Shown piece by piece: positions 1-6,619 of a DNA stretch of 64,000 nucleotides. The DNA is taken from positions 1 to 64,000 of the forward strand of contig CALUOP010000004.1 in NCBI GenBank assembly GCA_944322305.1, given 5' to 3'. Numbering within the stretch: position 1 is the stretch's first letter; the number at the start of each line of letters is the position of its first letter. The position numbers and the translations under genes were made by a program. The stretch is from an uncultured Coriobacteriaceae bacterium (GTDB taxonomy: Bacteria; Actinomycetota; Coriobacteriia; Coriobacteriales; Coriobacteriaceae). The notes beneath the pieces are model-generated. The model was not told the origin of the DNA. It saw only the letters and a list, made by a program, of their open reading frames with translations, and made no database searches.

Positions 1-116
1 TGCAGCGGCTATTTCCCACGTTTCCTTTCCGCCGTCAAGCGGCCCTGGTTGGTGCGCGCGAACGTGTATGCGCGGCGGTACAATGCAGCAAAACAACGAG
101 CGGAAGAGGGTGTTTG

Positions 117-785
117 ATGCAGGGGAGAAGCGAGGTGCTTGCTGCGCTGGCGGCGGCGTGGGCGCGGCTTCAGGTGGGCGAGATAGACGACGCCGAGCGC
201 GAGCTTGCGCGTGCGGAGGAGCTTGGTGCGACGCGGGCCGATGTGTGCCTTATGCGGGCGCATATCACCGAGGCCAAAGGGGCTTTCCGCGAGGCCCTGC
301 AGGTTGCTTACGAGGGGCTCGCGTCGCTTGTGGGGACGGACGCGGCTGACGCTGACGCAACGGCTCACGGGGTTGCCGAAGGCGGGGGAGGGGACGCCGC
401 CGCTGTTTCCCATTCGCTTGAGCGCCTGGCCGCACGGGCGGGCGAGAAGTCCACGGGCTTTACCTGGGAGGCAGTTTTTGCCTCTACAGGTGCGGCCAAT
501 GCGGCAAGCGCGCGCTACTCCATGCTCATGGGGCAAGCGAATGCTGCTCCCATGCCGAAGGATGCCAAGGCACACCTCACTAAGCACTTTGCGTTTTGCA
601 CGGTCACCTGCGATTACGCGCTGCGCAACCATGAGGGTGCATCGTTTTTCGGCCGGCTGACGGGACGTTTCCGCAAGAAGGCCACGCCGATGGCTACCGG
701 CGATGCTTTCATTTCCCAAGACGGCCCCGCCTTTGAGGTGCCGGGCCCGTTTCGCGAGGATGCGTGGGGCGCGAGCGACGCTTAG
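117..785 (+). CDS. Hypothetical protein, helical N-terminus
   Basis: I do not recognise this 222-residue protein. The first 60 residues are rich in alanine, glutamate and arginine (LAALAAAWARLQVGEIDD, ELARAEELGA) and look like one or two TPR-type helix pairs. They are followed by a glycine/alanine-rich linker and a C-terminal half with no motif I can name; it ends in an acidic segment after a basic FRKK patch. There is no signal peptide or membrane segment. The ATG at 117 is preferred over the TTG at 114 because GGAAGAGGG at 102-110 spaces well to it. A TACAAT -10-like hexamer lies at 79-84. It is monocistronic within the window. It is probably real, because codon use matches its neighbours, but its function is unknown. 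Confidence 0.65.
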   Translation: MQGRSEVLAALAAAWARLQVGEIDDAERELARAEELGATRADVCLMRAHITEAKGAFREALQVAYEGLASLVGTDAADADATAHGVAEGGGGDAAAVSHSLERLAARAGEKSTGFTWEAVFASTGAANAASARYSMLMGQANAAPMPKDAKAHLTKHFAFCTVTCDYALRNHEGASFFGRLTGRFRKKATPMATGDAFISQDGPAFEVPGPFREDAWGASDA

Positions 786-1423
786 CCGTTGCGCGCGGCA
801 TGGCGAGCGGGGCTCTCGCGTGCTTCTGTGCAAGAAGGTCATGGTGCGTTTCTCTTGGCAGGTGCGGTGGCGTTGCGGCGTTTTGCCTGTTGGCGGAGCG
901 AGTGCTGCGCGTTCTTCTCGACAGATACATGGAGCGTGCGGCTTGCTGGTTTGTATATGGTGTGCGGAGCGTTGAAAACATGGCATGTTGGCATAGGGAT
1001 ACATCTCGATGCGTCTTTTGAACGGATTTGATTGGGTGGGTGCGCTGGGCAATTTGTATCTATCAAGTAAAATGCGCATAAACGGCGCGTTTAGGGTGAT
1101 GTTGGCCGTACCTGCCGGGAAAAATGTGCGCGCGGTGGCCGGCTGCGCATTTTTCTCGACAGATTTCCGGGAGGCGCTCTGGGGGTGTAGCTACCAACGT
1201 GAGCACCCTCCTGCGCTCGCGCGTTCTTCTCGACAGGTGCAAACGCTCGCACGCGACTCCAACGCAGCTTGCGTCGCGTTGTGAGCAACGCACCCCTTAC
1301 ATCGTGCACAGGGGGACGCGGGCGCGGTTGTCCGTCCCGTAAAAGTCCACGGCGCGCACGGTCGCGGTTTCGTCCTCCGCGGGTATACTGGGATGCGTGA
1401 CCGCAAGCGAGTGAGGAGCGCGT
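786..1423. other. Long intergenic region with short dispersed motif copies
   Basis: These 638 bases hold no convincing gene. The open frames on either strand lack ribosome binding sites and family resemblance. The region contains five copies of a roughly 22-nt motif, listed separately, and an imperfect palindrome at 1249-1279. Near the right end is the thyA -10-like TATACT (1384-1389). Local base composition is more A+T-rich (980-1090) than the surrounding genes. Confidence 0.6.
844..1240 (+). repeat. Five copies of a GCGCGTTCTTCTCGACAG-type motif
   Basis: Copies lie at 844-866 (diverged), 907-928, 1145-1167 and 1219-1240 on the plus strand, and at 1108-1132 on the minus strand. The shared core is TTCTTCTCGACAGRT, preceded by GCGCG or GCGCA. 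The copies at 1108-1132 and 1145-1167 face each other and form an inverted pair separated by 12 bases. A sixth copy lies at 53712-53734 upstream of dinB. All are intergenic. They could be remnants of a REP-like repeat or binding sites for a regulator; nothing visible decides between these. Confidence 0.6.
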
Positions 1424-2272
1424 ATGAGCAAGGCCGACGTACAGTTTGTGAGGATGTGCCGCGATATTCTCGACCACGGCACCACCACCGAGGGCGAGAA
1501 GGTGCGCCCGCGCTGGGAGGACGGCACGCCTGCCCACACCATCAAGAACTTCGGCGTAACCGCGCGCTACGACCTGCGCGAGGAGTTCCCGGCGCTCACG
1601 CTGCGCCGCACGGCCCTCAAGAGCGCCATGGACGAGATCTTGTGGATCTACCAGCGTAAATCCAACAACATCCACGACCTGAACTCGCACATTTGGGACG
1701 AGTGGGCCGACGAGACCGGCTCCATCGGCAAGGCGTACGGTTACCAGGTGGGCCAGAAGAGCACCTACCCCGAGGGCGAGTTCGACCAGATGGACCGCGT
1801 GCTGTACGACCTCAAACACACGCCGTTCTCGCGCCGCATCATGACGAACCTCTACACCTTCGCCGACCTGCACGAGATGAATCTCTACCCGTGCGCCTAC
1901 AACGTGATCTACAACGTGACGCACCGCGCCGGCGACGAAAAGCTCACACTCAACATGGTGCTCATGCAGCGCAGCCAGGACATCTTGGCCGCCAACAACT
2001 GGAACGTGTGCCAGTACGCGATCTTGCTCATGATGGTGGCGCAGTCGGTGGGGATGGTGGCCGGCGAGCTTCTGCATGTGATCGCCGACGCGCACATCTA
2101 CGACCGCCACGTGCCGGTGATCGAGGAGCTCATCGAGCGTCCGCAGTTCCCGGCGCCTACCGTGCGCCTGAACCCCGAGGTCACAGACTTCTACGCCTTC
2201 ACCACCGACGACCTTGTCGTGGAGAACTACCAGCACGGCCCGCAGGTGAAAAACATCCCCATTGCCATCTAG
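1424..2272 (+). CDS. thyA: Thymidylate synthase
   Basis: Thymidylate synthase methylates dUMP to dTMP using 5,10-methylenetetrahydrofolate and releases dihydrofolate. The 282-residue protein has the nucleophile Cys157 in the context LYPCAYNV, followed by the nucleotide-binding stretch LMQRSQDILAANNW, where E. coli has RSCD. The C-terminus ends in the usual short hydrophobic IPIAI. The ATG is set by GAGGAG at 1413-1418. A TATACT -10-like box lies at 1384-1389. Dihydrofolate reductase starts 64 bases downstream on the same strand, so the folate product is probably recycled by a co-transcribed partner. The length and motifs fit ThyA rather than the flavin enzyme ThyX. Confidence 0.97.
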   Translation: MSKADVQFVRMCRDILDHGTTTEGEKVRPRWEDGTPAHTIKNFGVTARYDLREEFPALTLRRTALKSAMDEILWIYQRKSNNIHDLNSHIWDEWADETGSIGKAYGYQVGQKSTYPEGEFDQMDRVLYDLKHTPFSRRIMTNLYTFADLHEMNLYPCAYNVIYNVTHRAGDEKLTLNMVLMQRSQDILAANNWNVCQYAILLMMVAQSVGMVAGELLHVIADAHIYDRHVPVIEELIERPQFPAPTVRLNPEVTDFYAFTTDDLVVENYQHGPQVKNIPIAI

Positions 2273-2285
2273 GCTGCCGCTCATC

Positions 2286-2312
2286 TGCCATTGGGGACGG
2301 GTACGGATGGCA
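2286..2312 (+). repeat. REP-like palindrome, single copy
   Basis: The element begins TGCCATTGGGGACGGGT and ends ACGGATGGCA, so TGCCAT and ATGGCA can pair at the ends around a G-rich centre. The same sequence recurs in inverted pairs at 16116-16190 and 16881-16947 and as a diverged single copy at 5238-5268. It lies in the 64-base gap between thyA and folA, where it would be part of the shared transcript. Confidence 0.8.
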
Positions 2313-2336
2313 GAGGCGAACGCGCGAGGAGGACAC

Positions 2337-2873
2337 ATGCGCAACGACTTAGCCGCCATCGTGGCGGTGTGCGACGACTGGGGCATCGGACGCAACGGTG
2401 ACATGGTAGTGGCCAACAAGGCGGACATGCGCCATTTCGTGGCACACACCTCGGGCTGCACCGTTGTCATGGGGCGTCGCACGCTGGAGAGCTTCCCCGG
2501 CGGCCGCCCGCTCAAGAACCGCCGCAACATCGTGCTGACGCGCGACGCTTCCTTCGAGCGGGAGGGCGTGGAGGTGGCGCATTCCGTGGCCGAGGCGCTC
2601 GCGATGCTTTCGCCTGACGAGCGCGCGTGGGTCGTCGGCGGGGGAGAGGTGTACCGCCAACTCCTGCCGTATTGCACGCGCGCCGTGGTAACCAAGAACC
2701 ACTGCGTCCGGCGGGTCGACGCCTACTTCCCCAACCTGGACGACGACCCGGCGTGGTGCGTTGTCTCCGCAGACGGCCCGCACGTCATAGCGTCCGGCGA
2801 GGGCGACGAGGGCGTGTCGTTTGAGTTCGTAACCTACGAGCGCGCAAGCGCCGACGAGAAGGGAATCTCGTGA
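2337..2873 (+). CDS. folA: Dihydrofolate reductase
   Basis: Dihydrofolate reductase reduces dihydrofolate to tetrahydrofolate with NADPH and is the natural partner of the thymidylate synthase just upstream. The 178-residue protein shows the family landmarks in order: IVAVCDDWGIGRNG near the N-terminus, VVMGRRTLESFPGGRPL for NADPH binding, NIVLTRD, and VVGGGEVYRQLLP. The frame is open further upstream through the REP-like element. The ATG at 2337 is chosen because GAGGAGG (2326-2332) sits directly before it and because the protein then starts right at the first beta strand. The stop overlaps the GTG of the next gene. Confidence 0.95.
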   Translation: MRNDLAAIVAVCDDWGIGRNGDMVVANKADMRHFVAHTSGCTVVMGRRTLESFPGGRPLKNRRNIVLTRDASFEREGVEVAHSVAEALAMLSPDERAWVVGGGEVYRQLLPYCTRAVVTKNHCVRRVDAYFPNLDDDPAWCVVSADGPHVIASGEGDEGVSFEFVTYERASADEKGIS

Positions 2874-3058
2874 GCGTGTTGCTGGGGCTTGTCGCCCTCT
2901 TCCTCGTGTTGCTGGTGCTGTCGTGGATCCTGGTGATTCCCATCACCATCATCGCGTTTCTCATCAAGATCGCGCCCTTTGCCATTGTGGCGCTCATCAT
3001 CTACGGGCTGGTGACCGGGCGCATAGAGATCACGATCCATCGCGACCACCGCAAGTAA
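2870..3058 (+). CDS. Small two-helix membrane protein
   Basis: This is a 62-residue protein with two hydrophobic stretches (about residues 3-24 and 25-48) and a short charged C-terminus (EITIHRDHRK). The GTG start overlaps the folA stop codon as GTGA, and GAAGGGA lies just upstream within folA, which suggests translational coupling. I recognise no family. The very hydrophobic composition, the coupling and the neighbour-like base composition argue for a real gene. It is most likely an inner-membrane protein of unknown role expressed with thyA-folA. Confidence 0.65.
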   Translation: MSVLLGLVALFLVLLVLSWILVIPITIIAFLIKIAPFAIVALIIYGLVTGRIEITIHRDHRK

Positions 3059-3151
3059 CCCCGCAAACAGCTCATCGACCGTTCTGACCTCAACGCTTGG
3101 CTTTACCCGCCGTTTACCCGGCGCAGCCTCACCTCGATGCCGTGCGGGGCG

Positions 3152-3157
3152 TACAAT
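3152..3157 (+). promoter_or_regulatory. Likely -10 box for pfkA
   Basis: TACAAT stands 62 bases before the pfkA start in a 161-base gap. No clear -35 hexamer lies at the standard distance, as for several other genes here. The same TAYARt-type hexamer precedes argF (TACAGT at 17031-17036), acnA (TATAGT at 31765-31770), mreB (TACACT at 37859-37864) and obgE (TAGAAT at 48861-48866). Confidence 0.5.
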
Positions 3158-3219
3158 AGGGCCGTTGTTGCATACGGCCCGGCGGCGCGCTGCGTCCCCG
3201 GCGGTGAGGGAGGCTCCAT

Positions 3220-4299
3220 ATGCTTCGCGTAGGCATGCTCACAAGCGGCGGCGACTGCCAGTCGCTCAACGCGACGATGCGCGGCATCGTCAAAACGCTC
3301 GATGCCAACTGCAAGAAGGACGTTGAGTTCTACGGGTTCCAAGACGGCTACCGCGGTCTCATGTACGGCAACTACCGCGTCATGAAGGCGCCCGACTTCT
3401 CGGGCCTGCTCACGCGCGGCGGCACCATCTTGGGCACGAGCCGCACGCCTTTCAAGCAGATCGACGAGCCTATGCCCGACGGTCTGGAGAAAGTCCCGGC
3501 CATGAAGAAGATGTACAAGAAGCTCAAGCTCGACTGCCTGTGCGTGCTCGGCGGCAACGGTTCGCTCAAAACCGCCAATCGCCTGTCGGAGGAGGGCTTG
3601 AACGTTATCGGGCTGCCCAAGACCATCGACAACGACACCTGGGGCACCGACATGACCTTCGGCTTCCCCTCGGCCATCGACATCGCCACCAAGGCCGTTG
3701 ACGACATCCACACCACCGCCAGCTCGCACGGGCGCGTGTTCGTGATCGAGATCATGGGCCACAAGGTTGGCTGGATCCCGCTGTACGCCGGTGTTGCTGG
3801 CGGTGCCGACGTGATCCTCATCCCCGAGATCCCCTACGATTTGGACAACGTCCTCAAGGCTATCGACCAGCGCGTGAAGAACGGCGCCCGCTTCGCCATC
3901 GTGGTGGTGGCCGAGGGAGCCAAGTCCAAGGAGGAGGCGGCGCTCACCAAGAAGCAGTACAAGAAGCTCTTGGCCGCCCGCACCGAGCCCTCCATCGCCT
4001 ACGTGTTGGCCGACCAGATCGCCGAGCGCTCCGGCCGAGAAGTGCGCGTGGCCATCCCCGGGCACACGCAGCGCGGCGGCAGCCCGAGCGCCTACGACCG
4101 CGTGTTCGCCACGCAGTGCGGCGTTGAGGCCGCGCGCGGCATCCTCGAGGGGGCCTCGGGCTTCATGGTCGCCCAGGTTGGCGGCAAGATGTGCCGCGTG
4201 CCGCTGGCAGATATCGCCGGCAAGCTCAAGATGGTCGATCCCGAGTCCGACCTTGTCCGCGAGGCCCGCGCCCTCGGCATCAGCTTCGGCGACGAGTAA
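3220..4299 (+). CDS. pfkA: 6-phosphofructokinase
   Basis: The enzyme phosphorylates fructose 6-phosphate to fructose 1,6-bisphosphate in glycolysis. The 359-residue protein has the N-terminal phosphate loop LTSGGDCQSLNATMRG, the donor-site motif GGNGS (residues 111-115), PKTIDND (from residue 133) with the catalytic Asp, IEIMGHKVGW, and GHTQRGGSPSAYDR. The residue pattern is mixed. The Gly after Asn is the ATP-type determinant, but Lys134 in PKTIDND is typical of pyrophosphate-dependent and atypical ATP enzymes, and Asn replaces the usual Asp of GGDGS. The phosphate donor therefore cannot be read off safely. GAGGGAGG (3206-3213) sets the ATG. Confidence 0.95.
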   Translation: MLRVGMLTSGGDCQSLNATMRGIVKTLDANCKKDVEFYGFQDGYRGLMYGNYRVMKAPDFSGLLTRGGTILGTSRTPFKQIDEPMPDGLEKVPAMKKMYKKLKLDCLCVLGGNGSLKTANRLSEEGLNVIGLPKTIDNDTWGTDMTFGFPSAIDIATKAVDDIHTTASSHGRVFVIEIMGHKVGWIPLYAGVAGGADVILIPEIPYDLDNVLKAIDQRVKNGARFAIVVVAEGAKSKEEAALTKKQYKKLLAARTEPSIAYVLADQIAERSGREVRVAIPGHTQRGGSPSAYDRVFATQCGVEAARGILEGASGFMVAQVGGKMCRVPLADIAGKLKMVDPESDLVREARALGISFGDE

Positions 4300-4355
4300 C
4301 CCAGATTACTCCAGCTTCTCAAGCAGCCGAGAAGCACGTGCAGTAGGGTCCATGG

Positions 4356-4423
4356 GGCCCCGGGAGAACAAGAACCTTGATTTTGCTCGATATCAACATC
4401 AAGAACCTTGTTTTCCCGGGGCC
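4356..4423 (-). repeat. Two-stem hairpin family, copy 1
   Basis: Read on the minus strand, an outer stem opening GGCCCCGGGA closes with TCCCGGGGCC. Inside it is a symmetric GTT/GTT internal loop, then an inner stem (CTTGATGTTG with CAAAATCAAG, one mismatch) and the apical loop ATATCGAG. This is the most diverged of five copies and the only one with ATATCGAG rather than ATATCGGG. It sits 56 bases after pfkA and also lies downstream of uspA. Confidence 0.85.
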
Positions 4424-4488
4424 TTTCTGCGCCGTCGTCAGTGTGAGGGGCTTTGTGTGATGCGTTTGGGAGACGCTTCAGCTATGAA

Positions 4489-4558
4489 GGGGCCTGCGGG
4501 GATAAGGTTCCGGATTTTGATATCGGGCAAAATCCGGGTTCTTATCCCCGCAGGCCCC
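4489..4558 (+). repeat. Two-stem hairpin family, copy 2
   Basis: This is the most regular copy. An 18-bp outer stem (GGGGCCTGCGGGGATAAG with its exact complement) encloses the GTT/GTT internal loop, a 10-bp inner stem CCGGATTTTG / CAAAATCCGG and the loop ATATCGGG. It lies between pfkA and uspA, 44 bases from the uspA stop, in the orientation opposite to copy 1. Confidence 0.9.
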
Positions 4559-4601
4559 GTTCTGCTGCAGTTATACCTTGAATCGCCCGGCTGAGCGCGC
4601 G

Positions 4602-5078
4602 TTACTTCACCGTCATCACGGGAACGTCAACGGCGCGGAGGACACCGTAGCTTACGCTGCCGAGAAGACCGCGCACCGCGCCGAGGCCGCGCCGCCCCAT
4701 GATCACGAGGTCGCAGTCGTGGCGCTTCACGTAGGACGCGATGCCCTCGACCGGGGTGAGGTCGGGCATGACGTCTATGGCAGTCGCGCAGGCAAGCCCC
4801 TCAAGCGAGCCGGAAAGCTCCTCCTCAAGGTCATCCTTCATGTGCTTGACGTTCTCGCGGAAGGCGCGCTCGTAGAGGTCAGGCTCAACGAGCAGGTAGT
4901 CGGCCAAGGCGTCCGAGGCGGCCGGAATGGTGTGGAAGGGGTCGGAGGGCACCGTCATCACGCTCACCACGTGCAGCGTTGCCTCCTTGTCGGCGCCCAC
5001 GAGGTCTTTGGCTATCTCCAGGGCGCTGCGGGAGGGGTTGGATCCGTCGTACGGTACCAGCACGTTCTTGAAGCTCAT
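4602..5078 (-). CDS. uspA: Universal stress protein (UspA family)
   Basis: This is a single-domain universal stress protein of 158 residues, normally a dimeric nucleotide-binding cytoplasmic protein. The start MSFKNVLVPYDGS is the family's first beta strand and conserved Asp. The end carries the nucleotide-binding signature GRRGLGAVRGLLGS followed by VLRAVDVPVMTVK. The glycine spacing is one residue shorter than the textbook pattern. AGAGGAG precedes the ATG. On the minus strand, TTGTTT (5170-5175) and TATACA (5146-5151) are spaced 18 bp apart and could form the promoter. It is monocistronic. The specific stress signal is unknown. Confidence 0.93.
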   Translation of the reverse strand: MSFKNVLVPYDGSNPSRSALEIAKDLVGADKEATLHVVSVMTVPSDPFHTIPAASDALADYLLVEPDLYERAFRENVKHMKDDLEEELSGSLEGLACATAIDVMPDLTPVEGIASYVKRHDCDLVIMGRRGLGAVRGLLGSVSYGVLRAVDVPVMTVK

Positions 5079-5237
5079 GGTGGCTCCTCTCGCCCGCGTG
5101 TGCTGCCGCCCGCGGCGCTTGGGTGTCGCGGGCGCTTCACTTGGGTGTATACCCGCTTGCCACGGCGCAAAACAACCGTTGGCCGCTCAACACGGTTAGC
5201 GGCGCGTCTTGGGAAACGCCGTCGTACAACGCGTTGA

Positions 5238-5268
5238 CCCGCCATTGGTACCCGTCCCTAATGGCGGG
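5238..5268 (-). repeat. REP-like palindrome, diverged single copy
   Basis: CCCGCCAT and ATGGCGGG-type ends flank the core GGTACCCGTCCC. It matches the TGCCAT...GTACCCGTCCCC...ATGGCA family but with compensating changes at the ends: CCCGCC pairs with GGCGGG, where other copies have TGCC/GGCA. Confidence 0.75.
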
Positions 5269-5283
5269 TGGGCTCATAACGCA

Positions 5284-5312
5284 AAACCCCGCCGGCAAAG
5301 CCGACGGGGTTT
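5284..5312 (-). terminator. Rho-independent terminator for pta
   Basis: AAACCCCG and CGGC pair with GCCG and CGGGGTTT around an AAA loop, one mismatch apart. On the minus strand the stem is followed by TTTTG. It lies about 130 bases downstream of the pta stop codon and 205 bases upstream of uspA, so it separates the two minus-strand genes. Confidence 0.8.
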
Positions 5313-5440
5313 CGAAGGAGATCCGCAAGGACGCGTTCTTCACGCACTTGCCGGGCAGACGTCCTCAGACGTTGCCTGCAACCTGCGTGGCGCGCCCCCG
5401 CAGGATGGCCGAGAATAGCGGCGCGTGGCCGCAGGTACCT

Positions 5441-6430
5441 TTAGGCCTCTGCCATCTGGGCCTGGACGGCGGTGATGGCCACAACGCCCACGATGTCGGT
5501 GGCAACGCAGCCGCGGGACAGGTCGTTCACCGGCTTGGCGATGCCCTGCAGGATGGGGCCGTAGGCCTCGGCCTGGCCGAAGCGCTGCACCAGCTTGTAG
5601 CCGATGTTGCCGCACTCGAGGTTGGGGAACACCAGCACGTTGGCGTGGCCGGCAACCTGGGACTCGGGGGCCTTCAGGCTCGCCACCTCGGGCACGATGG
5701 CTGCGTCGAGCTGCAGGTCGCCGTCAACGGCGAGCTCGGGAGCCTTCTCCTTGGCGAACTTGGTGGCCTCCTGAACCTTCTTGGCGGTGTCGCCGCCGGC
5801 GGAACCCATCGTGGAGTAGGAGAGCATGGCAACCTTGGGCTCGATGTCGCCCATGAAGGTCTTGAAGGAGTGGGCCGAGGCGATGGCGATCTCGGACAGC
5901 TCGTCAGAGGTGGGGTCGATGTTTAGGCCGCAGTCGGCGAAGACCAGCGTGCCGTCGGCGCCGAACTGGGGCGTCTTGGTGCACATGACCATGAAGGCGG
6001 AGACGAGCTTGGTGCCGGGGGCGGTCTTCAGGATCTGCAGGGCCGGGCGCAGCGTGTTGGCGGTGGAGTGGCAGGCGCCGGAAACCAGGCCGTCGGCGTC
6101 GCCCATCTTGACCATCATGGTGCCGTAGTAGGTGGCGTCCATCATCTGGGCGCGCGCCTGCTCGATCGTGACGCCCTTCTTGGCGCGCAGCTCTGCGAAC
6201 TTCTGGGCGTACGCCTCATGCTTGGGAGCCGTGGGGCTCGTGGGGTCGATGACGAGCACGCCCTCGACGTCGATCTTGGCCGGGTCACCCAGGATGACGA
6301 GATTGGCGAGGTCCTCCGCCACGATCTGCTTGGCCGCCTCGATGGTGCGCGGATCCTCGCCCTCGGGCAGGACGATGGTCTTCTTGTCGGCGCGGGCGGC
6401 TTCCTTCATGCGGGTGAGAAAATCGCTCAT
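5441..6430 (-). CDS. pta: Phosphate acetyltransferase
   Basis: Phosphate acetyltransferase interconverts acetyl-CoA and acetyl phosphate, the step before ATP-yielding acetate kinase in acetate fermentation. The 329-residue protein is the short, single-domain PTA_PTB form. It shows the N-terminal VLPEGEDPRTIEAA, a central MGDADGLVSGACHST, LVFADCGLNIDPTSDEL, and the C-terminal block NVLVFPNLECGNIGYKLVQRF followed by GPILQGIAKPVNDLSRGC. The ATG is preceded by AGAGGAG. No ackA gene adjoins it, which differs from the common pta-ackA arrangement. It is transcribed divergently from glf, with a terminator downstream. Confidence 0.96.
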   Translation of the reverse strand: MSDFLTRMKEAARADKKTIVLPEGEDPRTIEAAKQIVAEDLANLVILGDPAKIDVEGVLVIDPTSPTAPKHEAYAQKFAELRAKKGVTIEQARAQMMDATYYGTMMVKMGDADGLVSGACHSTANTLRPALQILKTAPGTKLVSAFMVMCTKTPQFGADGTLVFADCGLNIDPTSDELSEIAIASAHSFKTFMGDIEPKVAMLSYSTMGSAGGDTAKKVQEATKFAKEKAPELAVDGDLQLDAAIVPEVASLKAPESQVAGHANVLVFPNLECGNIGYKLVQRFGQAEAYGPILQGIAKPVNDLSRGCVATDIVGVVAITAVQAQMAEA

Positions 6431-6469
6431 GCTCTCCTCTTCTCTGTAACGGTTGCGGTGGCGCGTCCG

Positions 6470-6538
6470 TTGAGCTTCAAGTACAACTTGAGCTTTCCTT
6501 GTGACGCAACCTTCATTATAGGGTTTGAGCGCTATAAT
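6470..6538. promoter_or_regulatory. Divergent pta/glf promoter region
   Basis: The 189-base gap holds two perfect TATAAT hexamers facing apart: minus strand 6515-6520 for pta and plus strand 6533-6538 for glf. Neither has a good -35 box at 17 bp. Nearer to pta, TTGAGCTT occurs twice as a direct repeat (6470-6477, 6488-6495), flanking a partial palindrome CAAGTACAACTTG. These repeats lie in the pta leader and could bind a regulator; that is inference. Confidence 0.55.
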
Positions 6539-6619
6539 TCGCTCAGCAACCGAGTCTTTTATCGCTGTTTTTGACGTTGCGCTGGCAGATGCCCTTCAGG
6601 CTGATCACAAGGAGCAGCA

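Larger units (their letters stand above)
4300..4601. other. Convergent intergenic region with two structured repeats
   Basis: These 302 bases separate the convergent pfkA and uspA genes. They carry two copies of the two-stem hairpin family in opposite orientation (4356-4423 minus, 4489-4558 plus). I see no gene. The first hairpin is followed on the plus strand by GGCCTTTCTG, so it could also end pfkA transcription. Confidence 0.7.
5079..5440. other. Intergenic region between uspA and pta
   Basis: These 362 bases hold no gene. They contain, from left to right, the probable uspA promoter on the minus strand (5146-5175), a diverged REP-like palindrome (5238-5268) and a rho-independent terminator for pta (5284-5312). 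Between the terminator and the pta stop lie about 130 bases with no feature I can name. Confidence 0.6.

Noticed and set aside
9-1079. Minus-strand open frame of 356 codons at the left edge
   Set aside because: It runs antisense through the first gene and the repeat-rich gap, has no ribosome binding site, and its Arg/Cys-rich product matches nothing. The repeated CREE-type peptides in it come from the intergenic motif copies.
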